Shown piece after piece: positions 1 through 6,297 of a DNA stretch of 7,184 nt. Location of the stretch: contig JADHTD010000136.1 in assembly GCA_016776525.1 (NCBI GenBank), forward strand, positions 1-7,184. Direction: 5' to 3'. The DNA is from Rhodospirillales bacterium (lineage in GTDB: Bacteria; Pseudomonadota; Alphaproteobacteria; Rhodospirillales; JADHTD01). The first letter of the stretch is position 1; the number at the start of each line of letters is the position of its first letter. Made by a program: the position numbers and the translations under genes. Below the pieces are notes generated by a model. It saw only the letters and a program-made list of their open reading frames with translations. It did no database searches and was not told the origin of the DNA.

Positions 1-187
1 AAGGTGGCTTTATTGTCTCCGGCTATGATCAATCAGGACCTTCTTATTCCTATGGATAGTATTTCAAAGTGGCCATTGTCCCGACACTTGATGCAAGTCA
101 TCTGCACCTTGGCGCATAGCTCTATGATGCGGCAAAACCGTACCGAAAACCATTAATTAAACCAAACGGTGGAGATAGCCGTCCGGC
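1..187. other. Leader region upstream of the kinase, no supported gene
   Basis: This stretch is more AT-rich than the genes that follow. Forward frame 1 is open from base 1 to a TAA at 154-156 and frame 3 from base 3 to a TAG at 57-59. Either could be the tail of a gene beginning outside the window, but neither reads like a protein I recognise and frame 1 lacks the G/C-rich third positions of the neighbouring genes. A palindromic TTAATTAA lies at 153-160. A TATGAT at 123-128 resembles a -10 box but has no -35 at a suitable distance. The promoter of the kinase gene presumably lies here; I cannot place it. The only Shine-Dalgarno-like element is GGAG at 171-174, 13 bases before the ATG at 188. 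Confidence 0.5.
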
Positions 188-3100
188 ATGCCCGCAAGTA
201 AGAAACCCAAAGCACTCATCGTTCAAGGCAGGGAAGAAACAACCCGGAAATTGAAACGGTTCCTGGGCTCCAAGAGGTTCGCCCTGCATGTCGCTGAGAA
301 CCAACAGCATGCCGCCGAACTTTTACGGTCGACGGATTTCGACGTTGCCCTCCTCGACCTGCCCCCCCGGGCCCGCGCCTGCAAAACGGCTTGCCGGAAA
401 ATCAATAAGGTTTCGCCGGACCTGCCGATCATCGTAATTGCCGGCACCAAGGCTGCCGCCCGGTCGATGGCGTCGGGCTGCAATGTCTGCGAGATGTATC
501 TTTCCTGGGATTTGATCGACGGTGAATACCTGCGCTCCCTGGCCCTGCGGACGGCGGAGAAAACCCGCCAGGATCGATCCCTGAAGGAAGCCAGGGATTT
601 TACCGATGCCGTCCTCGATACGGTGGGGTCTCTGATTATGATCAGCGATGCCAAGGGCCGGATCGTTCATGTCAACCGGACTTTCGAGGAGGCCCTGGGA
701 TATTCCGATGCGGATTTGGTTGGGGAATACTGCTGGTCGTTGATGGCCGAGAAAAACGATATCCGAAACGAGAAGAAACTCTTCCGGAATATCAAGGCCG
801 ACAACTTTCCATTTTCCGGCACTATTAAATTCCGCGCCAAAGGTGGTGCAATTAAAACCACCAAATGGAACTGCAAGACCCTGACCAACGATGACGGTAC
901 GGTGCGGAATGTGGTTTCGTCGGGAGTCGACATAACAGCCGAAGCGGAGATGGATAGCATCACCACGCAGATTGAAGCCGAAGCCCGGAAAGCCCAGGAA
1001 CGGCTTGCCGATGCTATTGAGAGCATCAATGAGGCTTTCGTCCTGCACGATGCCGATGACAAGCTGGTCCTGTGGAATTCCCGGTTCGAGGAATTCTATG
1101 CCAACCACAAGGATATCCTTAAACCCGGCATAACTTTCGAGGAGATGTTCCGGACAATCGTCCGACGCCAGGAACGCCCGGAAGCCGAAGGCAATAAGGA
1201 AGAATTTATCCAAAAGCGCCTGCGGGACCGCAAAAAATTTAAAGGCCCCATCGAACGGCACCTGGCCGACGGCCGTTGGATGTTGCTCAGCGACCGGCGC
1301 ACCAAGCACGGCGAGATCGTCGGCATCCGCACCGATATTACGGAACTAAAAAAACGCGAAGAGGCGCTGCGGGAAAGCGAGGAACTTTTTTCCAAGGCCT
1401 TTCACGCCAGTCCGGTTCTTGTTGCCCTCGTTGAGCCGAAGGAAGGGCGCTACCTCGATGTCAACGACACCTGGTTGAAGACCATGGGCTTCAAACGCCG
1501 CGAAGTGATCGGCCGGACCAGCAAGGAACTCGGCATCTGGGCAAACATGCAGGAACGCAAGCGGCTTTTGGACAGCCTGCGCAACAAAACCGCATCGCGC
1601 AATATCGAGGTCAGGCGCAAGACCAAAAAAGGCGTTATCAAAAGCTTCCTGCTGGCCGCCGAGCGGTTCGAATACCGGGGGCAACAAACCCTGCTGGTCG
1701 TTTCCCAGGACATCAGCGAACTCAACAAGGCGAAAGAAGACGCCCAGGCGGCGGAACTGCGGCTGGTCGATGCCCTGGAAAGCATCAACGAAGGGTTTGT
1801 CCTGCACGATGCCGACGACCGCATGGTGCTGTGTAATTCCACCTATAAGGAATTTTATGGGCTTGCGGGCCTGCCCATTGAGCCCGGCACCTCTTTTGAG
1901 GAAATTATCGATATGATCTGGAGCCAGGGCATGCATATGGACCTGGAAGGGGGCAAAAAAGAATTCCTTGAAAAGCGCCTCAAGGAACGCCAGGAACTAC
2001 AGGGTCCCATCGAACGTAAACTGGCAAACGGACGCTGGCTTTTATTGAACGACCGCCGCACCAAACGCGGCGAGATTGTCGGCGTCCGCACCGATATCAC
2101 GGCATTGAAAGAGCGCGAAGAAGCGTTGCGGGAAAGCGAGGAACTGTTTTCCACGGCCTTCCATGCCAGCCCGGCCCAATACGGTATCGTCGACATCAAG
2201 ACCAACAGGTTTGTCGACGTCAACGAAACCTGGTTGCGGACGCTGGGCTTCAAGCGTAAGGAGGTCATCGGCAGGACGCCGCTGCAACTGGGTATTTGGC
2301 TTGACCGCAAGGAACGGGCCCGTTTCGTCAAGACCCTCAAGGAAACCGGCTCGGTTCGTAATTTCGAGGGCCGTTTCCGGAGAAAAGGAGGAGAAATTCT
2401 CGATTTCCTGATGGCCGGAGAGATCATCGAACTCGGCGGCCGATCCCATATGCTGGTGATTTCGCTGGACATCACCGAACGCAAACGGGCCGAAGAAGCC
2501 TTGCGCCATGCCCATGATGGGCTGGAAATCCGTGTCCAGGAGCGGACCCGGGAACTGAGGGAGGAGATCGAACACCATCAGCAGACGGAAAAGGAACTGC
2601 TGCATGCCCGCGAGCAGGCGGAAACGGCGAGTTTGGCCAAGTCGCGCTTTCTCTCCAACATGAGCCATGAGCTGCGTACGCCGCTCAATGCCATTCTGGG
2701 TTTTTCGGGCACCATCAAGGAAAAGATATTCGGCCCGATCGATAACCTGCGCTACGAGGAATACATCAGTAATATCATCGAATCGGGGCATCATCTTCTG
2801 GAACTGATCGATGATATCCTCGACCTTTCGAAGATTGAGGCCGACGCCCTTGAACTGTTTGACGAAAAAATGGATGTGTCGCCGCCCATCGAGTCGTCAA
2901 TTCGTTTTGTCCGTCCGCGGGCCGAGCAGAAACGCCTGCGGATCATCGAAAAAATCGATAGCCGGTTGCCGAAAATCGTTGCCGATGAACGCCGGTTCAA
3001 ACAGATCCTCATCAATCTTCTGTCCAACGCCGTCAAGTTCACCCCCAGGGGAGGCGCCATTACGGTCTCGGCCAGGGTCGATAAATGCGGTTCGATGCAT

Positions 3101-3334
3101 ATCAAGATTGCCGACACCGGCATCGGTATGAAAAAGACGGATATACCGACGGCATTTGCCGAATTCGGCCAGGTCGAAAGCGCCGTCGCCCGCCGCACGA
3201 AAGGGACCGGGCTGGGCCTGCCGTTGACCAAGGGGCTTGTTGAAATGCACGAAGGCACCCTGGGCATCACCAGCCGCGAAGGGAAGGGAACCTCCGTCAC
3301 CATCCGCCTGCCGGCGCACAGGGTGCTTACCTGA
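188..3334 (+). CDS. Multi-PAS sensor histidine kinase with N-terminal pseudo-receiver (PleC/DivJ-like core)
   Basis: A 1048-residue sensor kinase expected to autophosphorylate on a histidine and pass the phosphate to a response regulator. No signal peptide or membrane segment is visible, so it is probably cytoplasmic. Domains in order: receiver-like fold (about 8-125) with Asp57 and Thr87 kept but the acidic pair replaced by Gln13-Gly14 and the usual Lys by Trp107; PAS1 (133-252, ending in the PAC-like GVDIT); PAS2 (268-388); PAS3 (396-512); PAS4 (521-641); PAS5 (649-765); coiled coil (767-815); HisKA with H-box FLSNMSHELRTP, phospho-His827; HATPase with N-box Asn943/Asn947, G1 DTGIG at 976-980 and G2 KGTGLG at 1005-1010. 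The segment from FGPI to LDLSKIEA after the H-box (848-885) is typical of the PleC/DivJ class. There is no C-terminal receiver. An in-frame TAG at 176-178 rules out a longer N-terminus; ATG 188 follows GGAG at 171-174, a rather long spacing. The signal sensed by the PAS domains is unknown, and no cofactor-binding residue could be assigned. The kinase call is certain; the partner (possibly DivK, encoded downstream) is inference. Confidence 0.93.
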   Translation: MPASKKPKALIVQGREETTRKLKRFLGSKRFALHVAENQQHAAELLRSTDFDVALLDLPPRARACKTACRKINKVSPDLPIIVIAGTKAAARSMASGCNVCEMYLSWDLIDGEYLRSLALRTAEKTRQDRSLKEARDFTDAVLDTVGSLIMISDAKGRIVHVNRTFEEALGYSDADLVGEYCWSLMAEKNDIRNEKKLFRNIKADNFPFSGTIKFRAKGGAIKTTKWNCKTLTNDDGTVRNVVSSGVDITAEAEMDSITTQIEAEARKAQERLADAIESINEAFVLHDADDKLVLWNSRFEEFYANHKDILKPGITFEEMFRTIVRRQERPEAEGNKEEFIQKRLRDRKKFKGPIERHLADGRWMLLSDRRTKHGEIVGIRTDITELKKREEALRESEELFSKAFHASPVLVALVEPKEGRYLDVNDTWLKTMGFKRREVIGRTSKELGIWANMQERKRLLDSLRNKTASRNIEVRRKTKKGVIKSFLLAAERFEYRGQQTLLVVSQDISELNKAKEDAQAAELRLVDALESINEGFVLHDADDRMVLCNSTYKEFYGLAGLPIEPGTSFEEIIDMIWSQGMHMDLEGGKKEFLEKRLKERQELQGPIERKLANGRWLLLNDRRTKRGEIVGVRTDITALKEREEALRESEELFSTAFHASPAQYGIVDIKTNRFVDVNETWLRTLGFKRKEVIGRTPLQLGIWLDRKERARFVKTLKETGSVRNFEGRFRRKGGEILDFLMAGEIIELGGRSHMLVISLDITERKRAEEALRHAHDGLEIRVQERTRELREEIEHHQQTEKELLHAREQAETASLAKSRFLSNMSHELRTPLNAILGFSGTIKEKIFGPIDNLRYEEYISNIIESGHHLLELIDDILDLSKIEADALELFDEKMDVSPPIESSIRFVRPRAEQKRLRIIEKIDSRLPKIVADERRFKQILINLLSNAVKFTPRGGAITVSARVDKCGSMHIKIADTGIGMKKTDIPTAFAEFGQVESAVARRTKGTGLGLPLTKGLVEMHEGTLGITSREGKGTSVTIRLPAHRVLT
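986..2503 (+). repeat. Tandem intragenic duplication of a two-PAS module
   Basis: Residues about 267-519 (986-1744) and 520-772 (1745-2503) of the kinase are two copies of one PAS-PAS unit. The offset is exactly 253 codons (759 bases) wherever I checked: RLADAIESINEAFVLHDADD at 272 against RLVDALESINEGFVLHDADD at 525, and ALRESEELFSKAFHASP at 393 against ALRESEELFSTAFHASP at 646. Counting by eye, residues 272-399 and 525-652 are identical at about 79 of 128 positions without gaps. At the DNA level most of the unit has diverged, but 19 identical bases remain at 1368-1386 and 2127-2145. The outer borders are approximate. The clean register points to a true unit duplication, not independent recruitment of PAS domains. 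Confidence 0.9.
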
Positions 3335-3340
3335 GCCGCC

Positions 3341-3383
3341 CTCCCGGGCTCAGAGGGAGAGGCTTTCAGGAACAGCCCGGGGG
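3341..3383 (+). terminator. Strong GC hairpin just after the kinase stop codon
   Basis: CTCCCGGGCT (3341-3350) pairs with AGCCCGGGGG (3374-3383): ten base pairs including one G-T wobble, with a 23-base loop. It begins seven bases after the TGA. No T-run follows, so it is not a classical intrinsic terminator. It could stabilise the mRNA 3' end, act with Rho, or just reflect local GC richness. The remainder of the 170-base gap to the next gene holds a short inverted repeat at 3448-3459 and no recognisable promoter. Confidence 0.35.
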
Positions 3384-3504
3384 CGCCGCGGAATGCCCTT
3401 GCCGATCACCGGCCGGCCCAGCGCCGTTCCCATTTTCCCTGTGGTGAGGCGGCTCCGCCCATGCTACTGATTCCGGCACTGTTGAGCTCTGTTTGGAAAT
3501 TCAT

Positions 3505-5085
3505 ATGAGCCTGCCGAATGCAAAAGGGGCGGTCGCCGCCGGTCATCCGGAAACGGTCCGGGCGGCAGCGGCAATCCTGGAAGAAGGCGGCAACGCCTTC
3601 GACGCCATCCTGGCCGGTATGTTCGCCGCCTGTGCCGCCGAACCGGTGCTGGCATCATTGGGCGGGGGCGGCTTCCTGCTGGCCCGTCCGGCGACCGGCG
3701 TGCCGGGGTCCGGGGCCGCCGTCCTCTATGATTTTTTCGCTCAGACCCCGAAACAGAGAGACCGTAGCAAAACGCCCGACTTTTATCCGATCCTGGCCGA
3801 TTTCGGTACCGCCCAGCAGGAATTCCACATCGGCATGGGATCTATCGCCACGCCGGGGATCGTTAAGGGGGCCTTTGAGGTCCATGCCGACCTCTGTTCC
3901 CTGCCCATGCAGCGCATTGTCGAACCGGCTGTGGTGTTGTCCCGCGAGGGGTTTCTGATCAATAAACTCCAGGCCTACATTTTCGATATCGTCGGCAAAA
4001 TCTATCTCTCCAGTCCGGAAAGCCTGAACATATTTGAGAGCAGCAAGGCTCCCGGACAGTTGATCGGGGAAGGCGAACGGATGGTTATGCCCGCCTACGC
4101 CGATACCCTGGAAGCCCTGGCCGGCGAAGGGGCGGACCTTTTCTACCGGGGCGATATCGGCCAGGCTATTGTTGAAGCCTGCCGGACCGGCGGCGGTTAC
4201 CTGACGGCTGCCGACCTGGAAGGTTACGAGGTGATCCGGCGCAGCCCCCTGTCCCTGGATTATAACGGCACCCGGATTTGGACCAATCCGCCGCCGTCAA
4301 CCGGCGGCATCCTCATCGCCTTTGCCCTGGAACTGTTGAAAGACCGGGGGCTGGGCAAAGAGGCTTTCGGATCGGCTGGGCATCTCCTGGCCCTGGCTTC
4401 GGCCATGCGGGAAACCAACAAGGCCCGCGTCGACAGCCGTCTGCACGAAGCCCGCGACAGTGCCGCTGAGACCCTTCTCAATGCGGAATTCCTTGAAGCT
4501 TACCGCCGCAATATTGCCGGTCATCCCCTGGCCCAGAGGGGGACCACGCATTTAAGCGTCATCGACGGCGACGGCAATGCCGCCAGCCTGACCCTGTCGA
4601 ACGGCGAAGGCGCCGGTTACGTCGTGCCCGGAACGGCGGTGATGCTCAACAATATGCTGGGCGAGGAGGATATCAATCCGCACGGTTTCCACCAGTGGCC
4701 GGAGGATGTGCGGATGAGTTCGATGATGGCGCCGAGCCTTATCATGACGGCGGACGGCGAGACCGTGGCCCTGGGGTCGGGCGGATCGAACCGCATCCGA
4801 ACGGCTATTTTACAGGTTATCCTCAATCACTTGGAGTTCGGCCTGTCGGTTGAAGAATCCGTTTCCGCGCCCCGCATTCATTATGAAGGCGGCCTGTTGA
4901 GTGTCGAGCCGGGGTTCGACGAGGCCGACATTGGCGGACTGTCGCTGGGCTTTCCGGATATTGAGCGGTGGGACGATAAAAACCTGTTTTTCGGGGGCGT
5001 TCATTCGGTCCTCTATGACCCCCGGCGGCAAGACTTTCACGGGGCCGGCGATCTCAGGCGGGGCGGGGTGGCGGAAATCCTCTAG
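3505..5085 (+). CDS. ggt: Gamma-glutamyltransferase-family protein (Ntn hydrolase), cytoplasmic, atypical pocket
   Basis: A 526-residue member of the gamma-glutamyltransferase family, whose classical members cleave the gamma-glutamyl bond of glutathione and mature by autocatalytic cleavage into two subunits. Family landmarks: GNAFDA at 29-34, SLGGGGFLLAR at 51-61, ATPGIVKG at 115-122, and GTTHLSVIDGDGN at 346-358. Thr347 is the predicted nucleophile and new N-terminus, giving a large subunit of 346 and a small one of 180 residues, close to the usual sizes. Ser405-Ser406 match the conserved serine pair. No signal peptide is present, unlike periplasmic E. coli GGT. Aligning by eye to E. coli, the glutamate-binding Arg114 falls on Phe78 (YDFFAQTP), Asn411 on Ser365, Gln430 on Met384, Asp433 on Glu387, and GSPGGSRI becomes GSGGSNRI. 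Cleavage chemistry looks preserved, but glutathione may not be the substrate. I chose ATG 3505, with a weak GGA at 3495-3497; an in-frame TTG at 3493 would add four residues. Family assignment is firm, substrate is not. Confidence 0.9.
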   Translation: MSLPNAKGAVAAGHPETVRAAAAILEEGGNAFDAILAGMFAACAAEPVLASLGGGGFLLARPATGVPGSGAAVLYDFFAQTPKQRDRSKTPDFYPILADFGTAQQEFHIGMGSIATPGIVKGAFEVHADLCSLPMQRIVEPAVVLSREGFLINKLQAYIFDIVGKIYLSSPESLNIFESSKAPGQLIGEGERMVMPAYADTLEALAGEGADLFYRGDIGQAIVEACRTGGGYLTAADLEGYEVIRRSPLSLDYNGTRIWTNPPPSTGGILIAFALELLKDRGLGKEAFGSAGHLLALASAMRETNKARVDSRLHEARDSAAETLLNAEFLEAYRRNIAGHPLAQRGTTHLSVIDGDGNAASLTLSNGEGAGYVVPGTAVMLNNMLGEEDINPHGFHQWPEDVRMSSMMAPSLIMTADGETVALGSGGSNRIRTAILQVILNHLEFGLSVEESVSAPRIHYEGGLLSVEPGFDEADIGGLSLGFPDIERWDDKNLFFGGVHSVLYDPRRQDFHGAGDLRRGGVAEIL

Positions 5086-5097
5086 GTCGGATCTCCA

Positions 5098-5155
5098 AAG
5101 GGGGGGTCGATCAATCCGAAGCTGCTTTAGGACCGGGACTTTCCATTGCCCCCTT
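5098..5155 (+). terminator. Possible weak terminator-like stem after the ggt-like gene
   Basis: AAGGGGG (5098-5104, part of a run of seven G) can pair with CCCCCTT (5149-5155) across a 44-base loop, starting 12 bases after the TAG. A second small inverted repeat, CGTCCG (5169-5174) with CGGACG (5190-5195), follows. Neither has a T-run. The long loop makes this weak evidence for termination; I list it because nothing else explains the G run and its complement in this 192-base gap. Confidence 0.2.
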
Positions 5156-5255
5156 AACGGACCGTCATCGTCCGCACCCGGCAGGCAATCGGACGGCAAG
5201 TCTCGCCAAATCAACACATTATCTGTAACATGGCGGGAATAAGCTTTTGAGGGCC

Positions 5256-5274
5256 TATTTTAACGGGAAAATAA
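5256..5274 (+). promoter_or_regulatory. AT inverted repeat around the crp-like ribosome binding site, with CtrA-like box
   Basis: TATTTT (5256-5261) and AAAATA (5268-5273) form a perfect 6-base inverted repeat whose 6-base spacer holds the probable Shine-Dalgarno GGGA (5265-5268), nine bases before the GTG start at 5278. The same bases read TTAA-N7-ATAA (5260-5263 and 5271-5274), one mismatch from the alphaproteobacterial CtrA consensus TTAA-N7-TTAA. It could be an operator, a weak RNA hairpin gating translation, or chance in AT-rich DNA. Confidence 0.3.
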
Positions 5275-5277
5275 CAC

Positions 5278-5976
5278 GTGCATGAAACCGAACAATTCAG
5301 TCTGGCCGGCATCGGTCTGCTGGAGGATATGACACCGGCGGAGCTGGAGAAAATCGAAAAAGGGTGCCGTTGGAAGCACTACGCAGCTCAGGAACAGATT
5401 ATCGACCGGCTCAGCGATACCCAGGACGTCTGTTTCATCGTCCAGGGCAGCGTGCGGGTCGTCAATTATTCCCTGTCGGGCCGCGAGGTGACCCTTGATG
5501 ACCTGGATGCCGGCAGCCACTTCGGTGAGCTGGCGGCCCTCGACGGGGAGCCCCGCTCAGCCAGCATCATGGCCCTGACCGAATGCCTGATTGCCTTCCT
5601 GCCGCCGGAACTGTTCCTCGATACCCTTCGGAACCATCAGCAATTGGCCCTGAAAGTGATGACCCATCTGGCCTCTATCGTGCGGGCTTCGAACGAACGC
5701 ATCATGGATCTCAGCACCTTGGGCGCCAACAACAGGGTGCATGCGGAACTGCTCCGCCAGGCCCGTATCCACATGACCGACGACAACACGGCGGTCATTC
5801 ATCCGATCCCGGTGCACGGCGATATCGCCAGCCGCGTCAGCACCACCCGGGAAACCGTCGCCCGGGTGATGAACGACCTGGCCCGCAAGGATATCGTCGA
5901 CCGCCAGAAGGAAACGCTGGTTATTTCCGATGTGGAAAGCCTGCAACAGATGGTCGATGAAGTGCGCGGGGAATGA
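5278..5976 (+). CDS. Crp/Fnr-family transcriptional regulator, cyclic-nucleotide-binding type
   Basis: A 232-residue one-component regulator expected to bind DNA as a dimer. The N-terminal beta-roll (about 10-115) contains the phosphate-binding cassette GSHFGELAALDGEPRSAS (79-96), with Glu84, Arg93 and Ser94 in the positions that contact cyclic nucleotide in CRP. A long dimerization helix (about 118-145) follows. The C-terminal winged helix (about 150-215) has the recognition helix STTRETVARVMNDL (188-201), whose RETV motif matches the Arg180-Glu181 reading residues of E. coli CRP. The Fnr-type N-terminal cysteine cluster is absent (Cys only at 30, 52 and 103), so oxygen sensing by an iron-sulfur cluster is unlikely. 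The start is GTG 5278 with GGGA at 5265-5268; the ATG at 5282 is out of frame. It sits alone, 192 bases after the ggt-like gene and 321 before divK. Cyclic AMP as ligand is inferred from the cassette; targets are unknown, and no clear TGTGA-N6-TCACA site was seen in the window. Confidence 0.9.
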   Translation: MHETEQFSLAGIGLLEDMTPAELEKIEKGCRWKHYAAQEQIIDRLSDTQDVCFIVQGSVRVVNYSLSGREVTLDDLDAGSHFGELAALDGEPRSASIMALTECLIAFLPPELFLDTLRNHQQLALKVMTHLASIVRASNERIMDLSTLGANNRVHAELLRQARIHMTDDNTAVIHPIPVHGDIASRVSTTRETVARVMNDLARKDIVDRQKETLVISDVESLQQMVDEVRGE

Positions 5977-6011
5977 CCTTCAATCCTGGCCGGAGTCCCT
6001 ATAAATTGGAA

Positions 6012-6133
6012 TTGACTTGATGCCGGCCTGAAATCGCGCCCGGTTCCTTTATTCCCGTCCCTGGAGCGGAAAAAGTCCCTGTATTCCCGGGGTTTCACGA
6101 GAGTGTTCCGGGTCCGGTACGTTTGACTTGATG
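6012..6133 (+). repeat. Two identical 11-base elements, 111 bases apart, between crp-like gene and divK
   Basis: TTGACTTGATG occurs at 6012-6022 and again at 6123-6133. Each starts with a -35-like TTGACT, but no good -10 box lies 16-18 bases downstream of either. The second copy is part of an inverted repeat at 6121-6156. They could be binding sites for one regulator or remnants of a local duplication. Nearby minor repeats are GTCCCT at 5995-6000, 6057-6062 and 6075-6080, and TATTCCCG at 6050-6057 and 6082-6089. Confidence 0.45.
6086..6112 (+). other. Small hairpin with GAGA tetraloop downstream of the crp-like gene
   Basis: CCCGG (6086-6090) pairs with CCGGG (6108-6112), and inside it CAC (6096-6098) with GTG (6103-6105) closes a GAGA loop of the GNRA type. 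The two stems are separated by an asymmetric internal loop. No T-run follows, so a role in ending the crp-like transcript is only possible. A further GGCCGG (5988-5993)/CCGGCC (6023-6028) pair lies 12 bases past the stop codon with a 29-base loop. Confidence 0.25.
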
Positions 6134-6156
6134 GAAAGAATGATCCATCATCAAAC
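6121..6156. promoter_or_regulatory. Thirteen-pair imperfect inverted repeat upstream of divK
   Basis: GTTTGA (6121-6126) pairs with TCAAAC (6151-6156), and TGATGGA (6129-6135) with TCCATCA (6144-6150). The two bases CT at 6127-6128 are bulged and the loop is AAGAATGA (6136-6143). What follows is A-rich, not T-rich, so it is not an intrinsic terminator for the forward strand, and no T-run is present on the other strand either. The dyad suits an operator for a dimeric regulator. It lies 140 to 180 bases before the divK start. Confidence 0.5.
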
Positions 6157-6195
6157 TCACTATTAAAAACCAAAAAGAAGAACAACAAAGTATGC

Positions 6196-6254
6196 CTGCA
6201 TAGGGGGCTTCTTAATTGATAATAAATTTGAGAAGAAGTATATATCCTATGCAG
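6196..6254. promoter_or_regulatory. Nested inverted repeat spanning the divK promoter region, with CtrA-like box
   Basis: CTGCATAGG (6196-6204) is perfectly complementary to CCTATGCAG (6246-6254). Inside it CTTCTT (6208-6213) pairs with AAGAAG (6233-6238), extendable by one G-T pair. The 19-base loop is AT-rich. Overlapping the inner left arm and the loop is TTAA-N7-TAAA (6212-6215 and 6223-6226), one mismatch from the CtrA consensus TTAA-N7-TTAA. In Caulobacter, CtrA is reported to control divK expression, so a CtrA site here would make sense, but with one mismatch in AT-rich DNA the match is only suggestive. The 59-base dyad overlaps the best promoter candidate. Confidence 0.5.
6216..6244 (+). 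promoter_or_regulatory. Candidate sigma-70-type promoter for divK
   Basis: TTGATA (6216-6221; five of six matches to TTGACA) is followed after 17 bases by TATATA (6239-6244; four of six to TATAAT). Transcription would start near 6251 and give a leader of about 47 bases. This is the best -35/-10 pair in the 321-base gap. It lies within the inverted repeat at 6196-6254, so a protein bound to that dyad would compete with or assist RNA polymerase. Confidence 0.45.
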
Positions 6255-6259
6255 ATCAA

Positions 6260-6276
6260 GGCGGTAGGCCACCGCC
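6260..6276 (+). other. GC stem-loop in the divK 5' leader
   Basis: GGCGGT (6260-6265) and ACCGCC (6271-6276) form a perfect 6-base-pair stem with the 5-base loop AGGCC. It ends 11 bases before the divK Shine-Dalgarno AGAGGG (6288-6293), so the ribosome site stays free. It may stabilise the 5' end of the mRNA; no riboswitch family fits. Confidence 0.4.
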
Positions 6277-6297
6277 CAAACAGTGCAAGAGGGCTCA

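Noticed and set aside
1..156. Open forward frame ending at TAA 154-156, possibly the tail of an upstream gene
   Set aside because: Codon third positions are not G/C-rich as in the neighbours and the residues suggest no known family; the start lies outside the window, so it cannot be judged.
153..167. TTAATTAA as a CtrA site upstream of the kinase
   Set aside because: Only the first TTAA half fits; seven bases later the sequence is AAAC, so the second half-site is missing.
323..1309. Long minus-strand open frame opposite the kinase, and similar ones at 1346-1936, 1855-2484 and 2042-2794
   Set aside because: They are antisense to a clear kinase reading frame with coherent domains; their translations show no family features and arise from the GC-rich third positions.
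3237..3470. Plus-strand 77-residue frame running from the kinase end into the intergenic gap
   Set aside because: It overlaps the kinase C-terminus in another frame, has an Arg/Pro-rich composition typical of out-of-frame GC-rich DNA, and has no ribosome site.
6128..6154. TTGAT...ATCAA as an Fnr/Crp-type site
   Set aside because: The half-sites are 17 bases apart instead of four, so the geometry is wrong for an Fnr box; the dyad is described as a generic inverted repeat.
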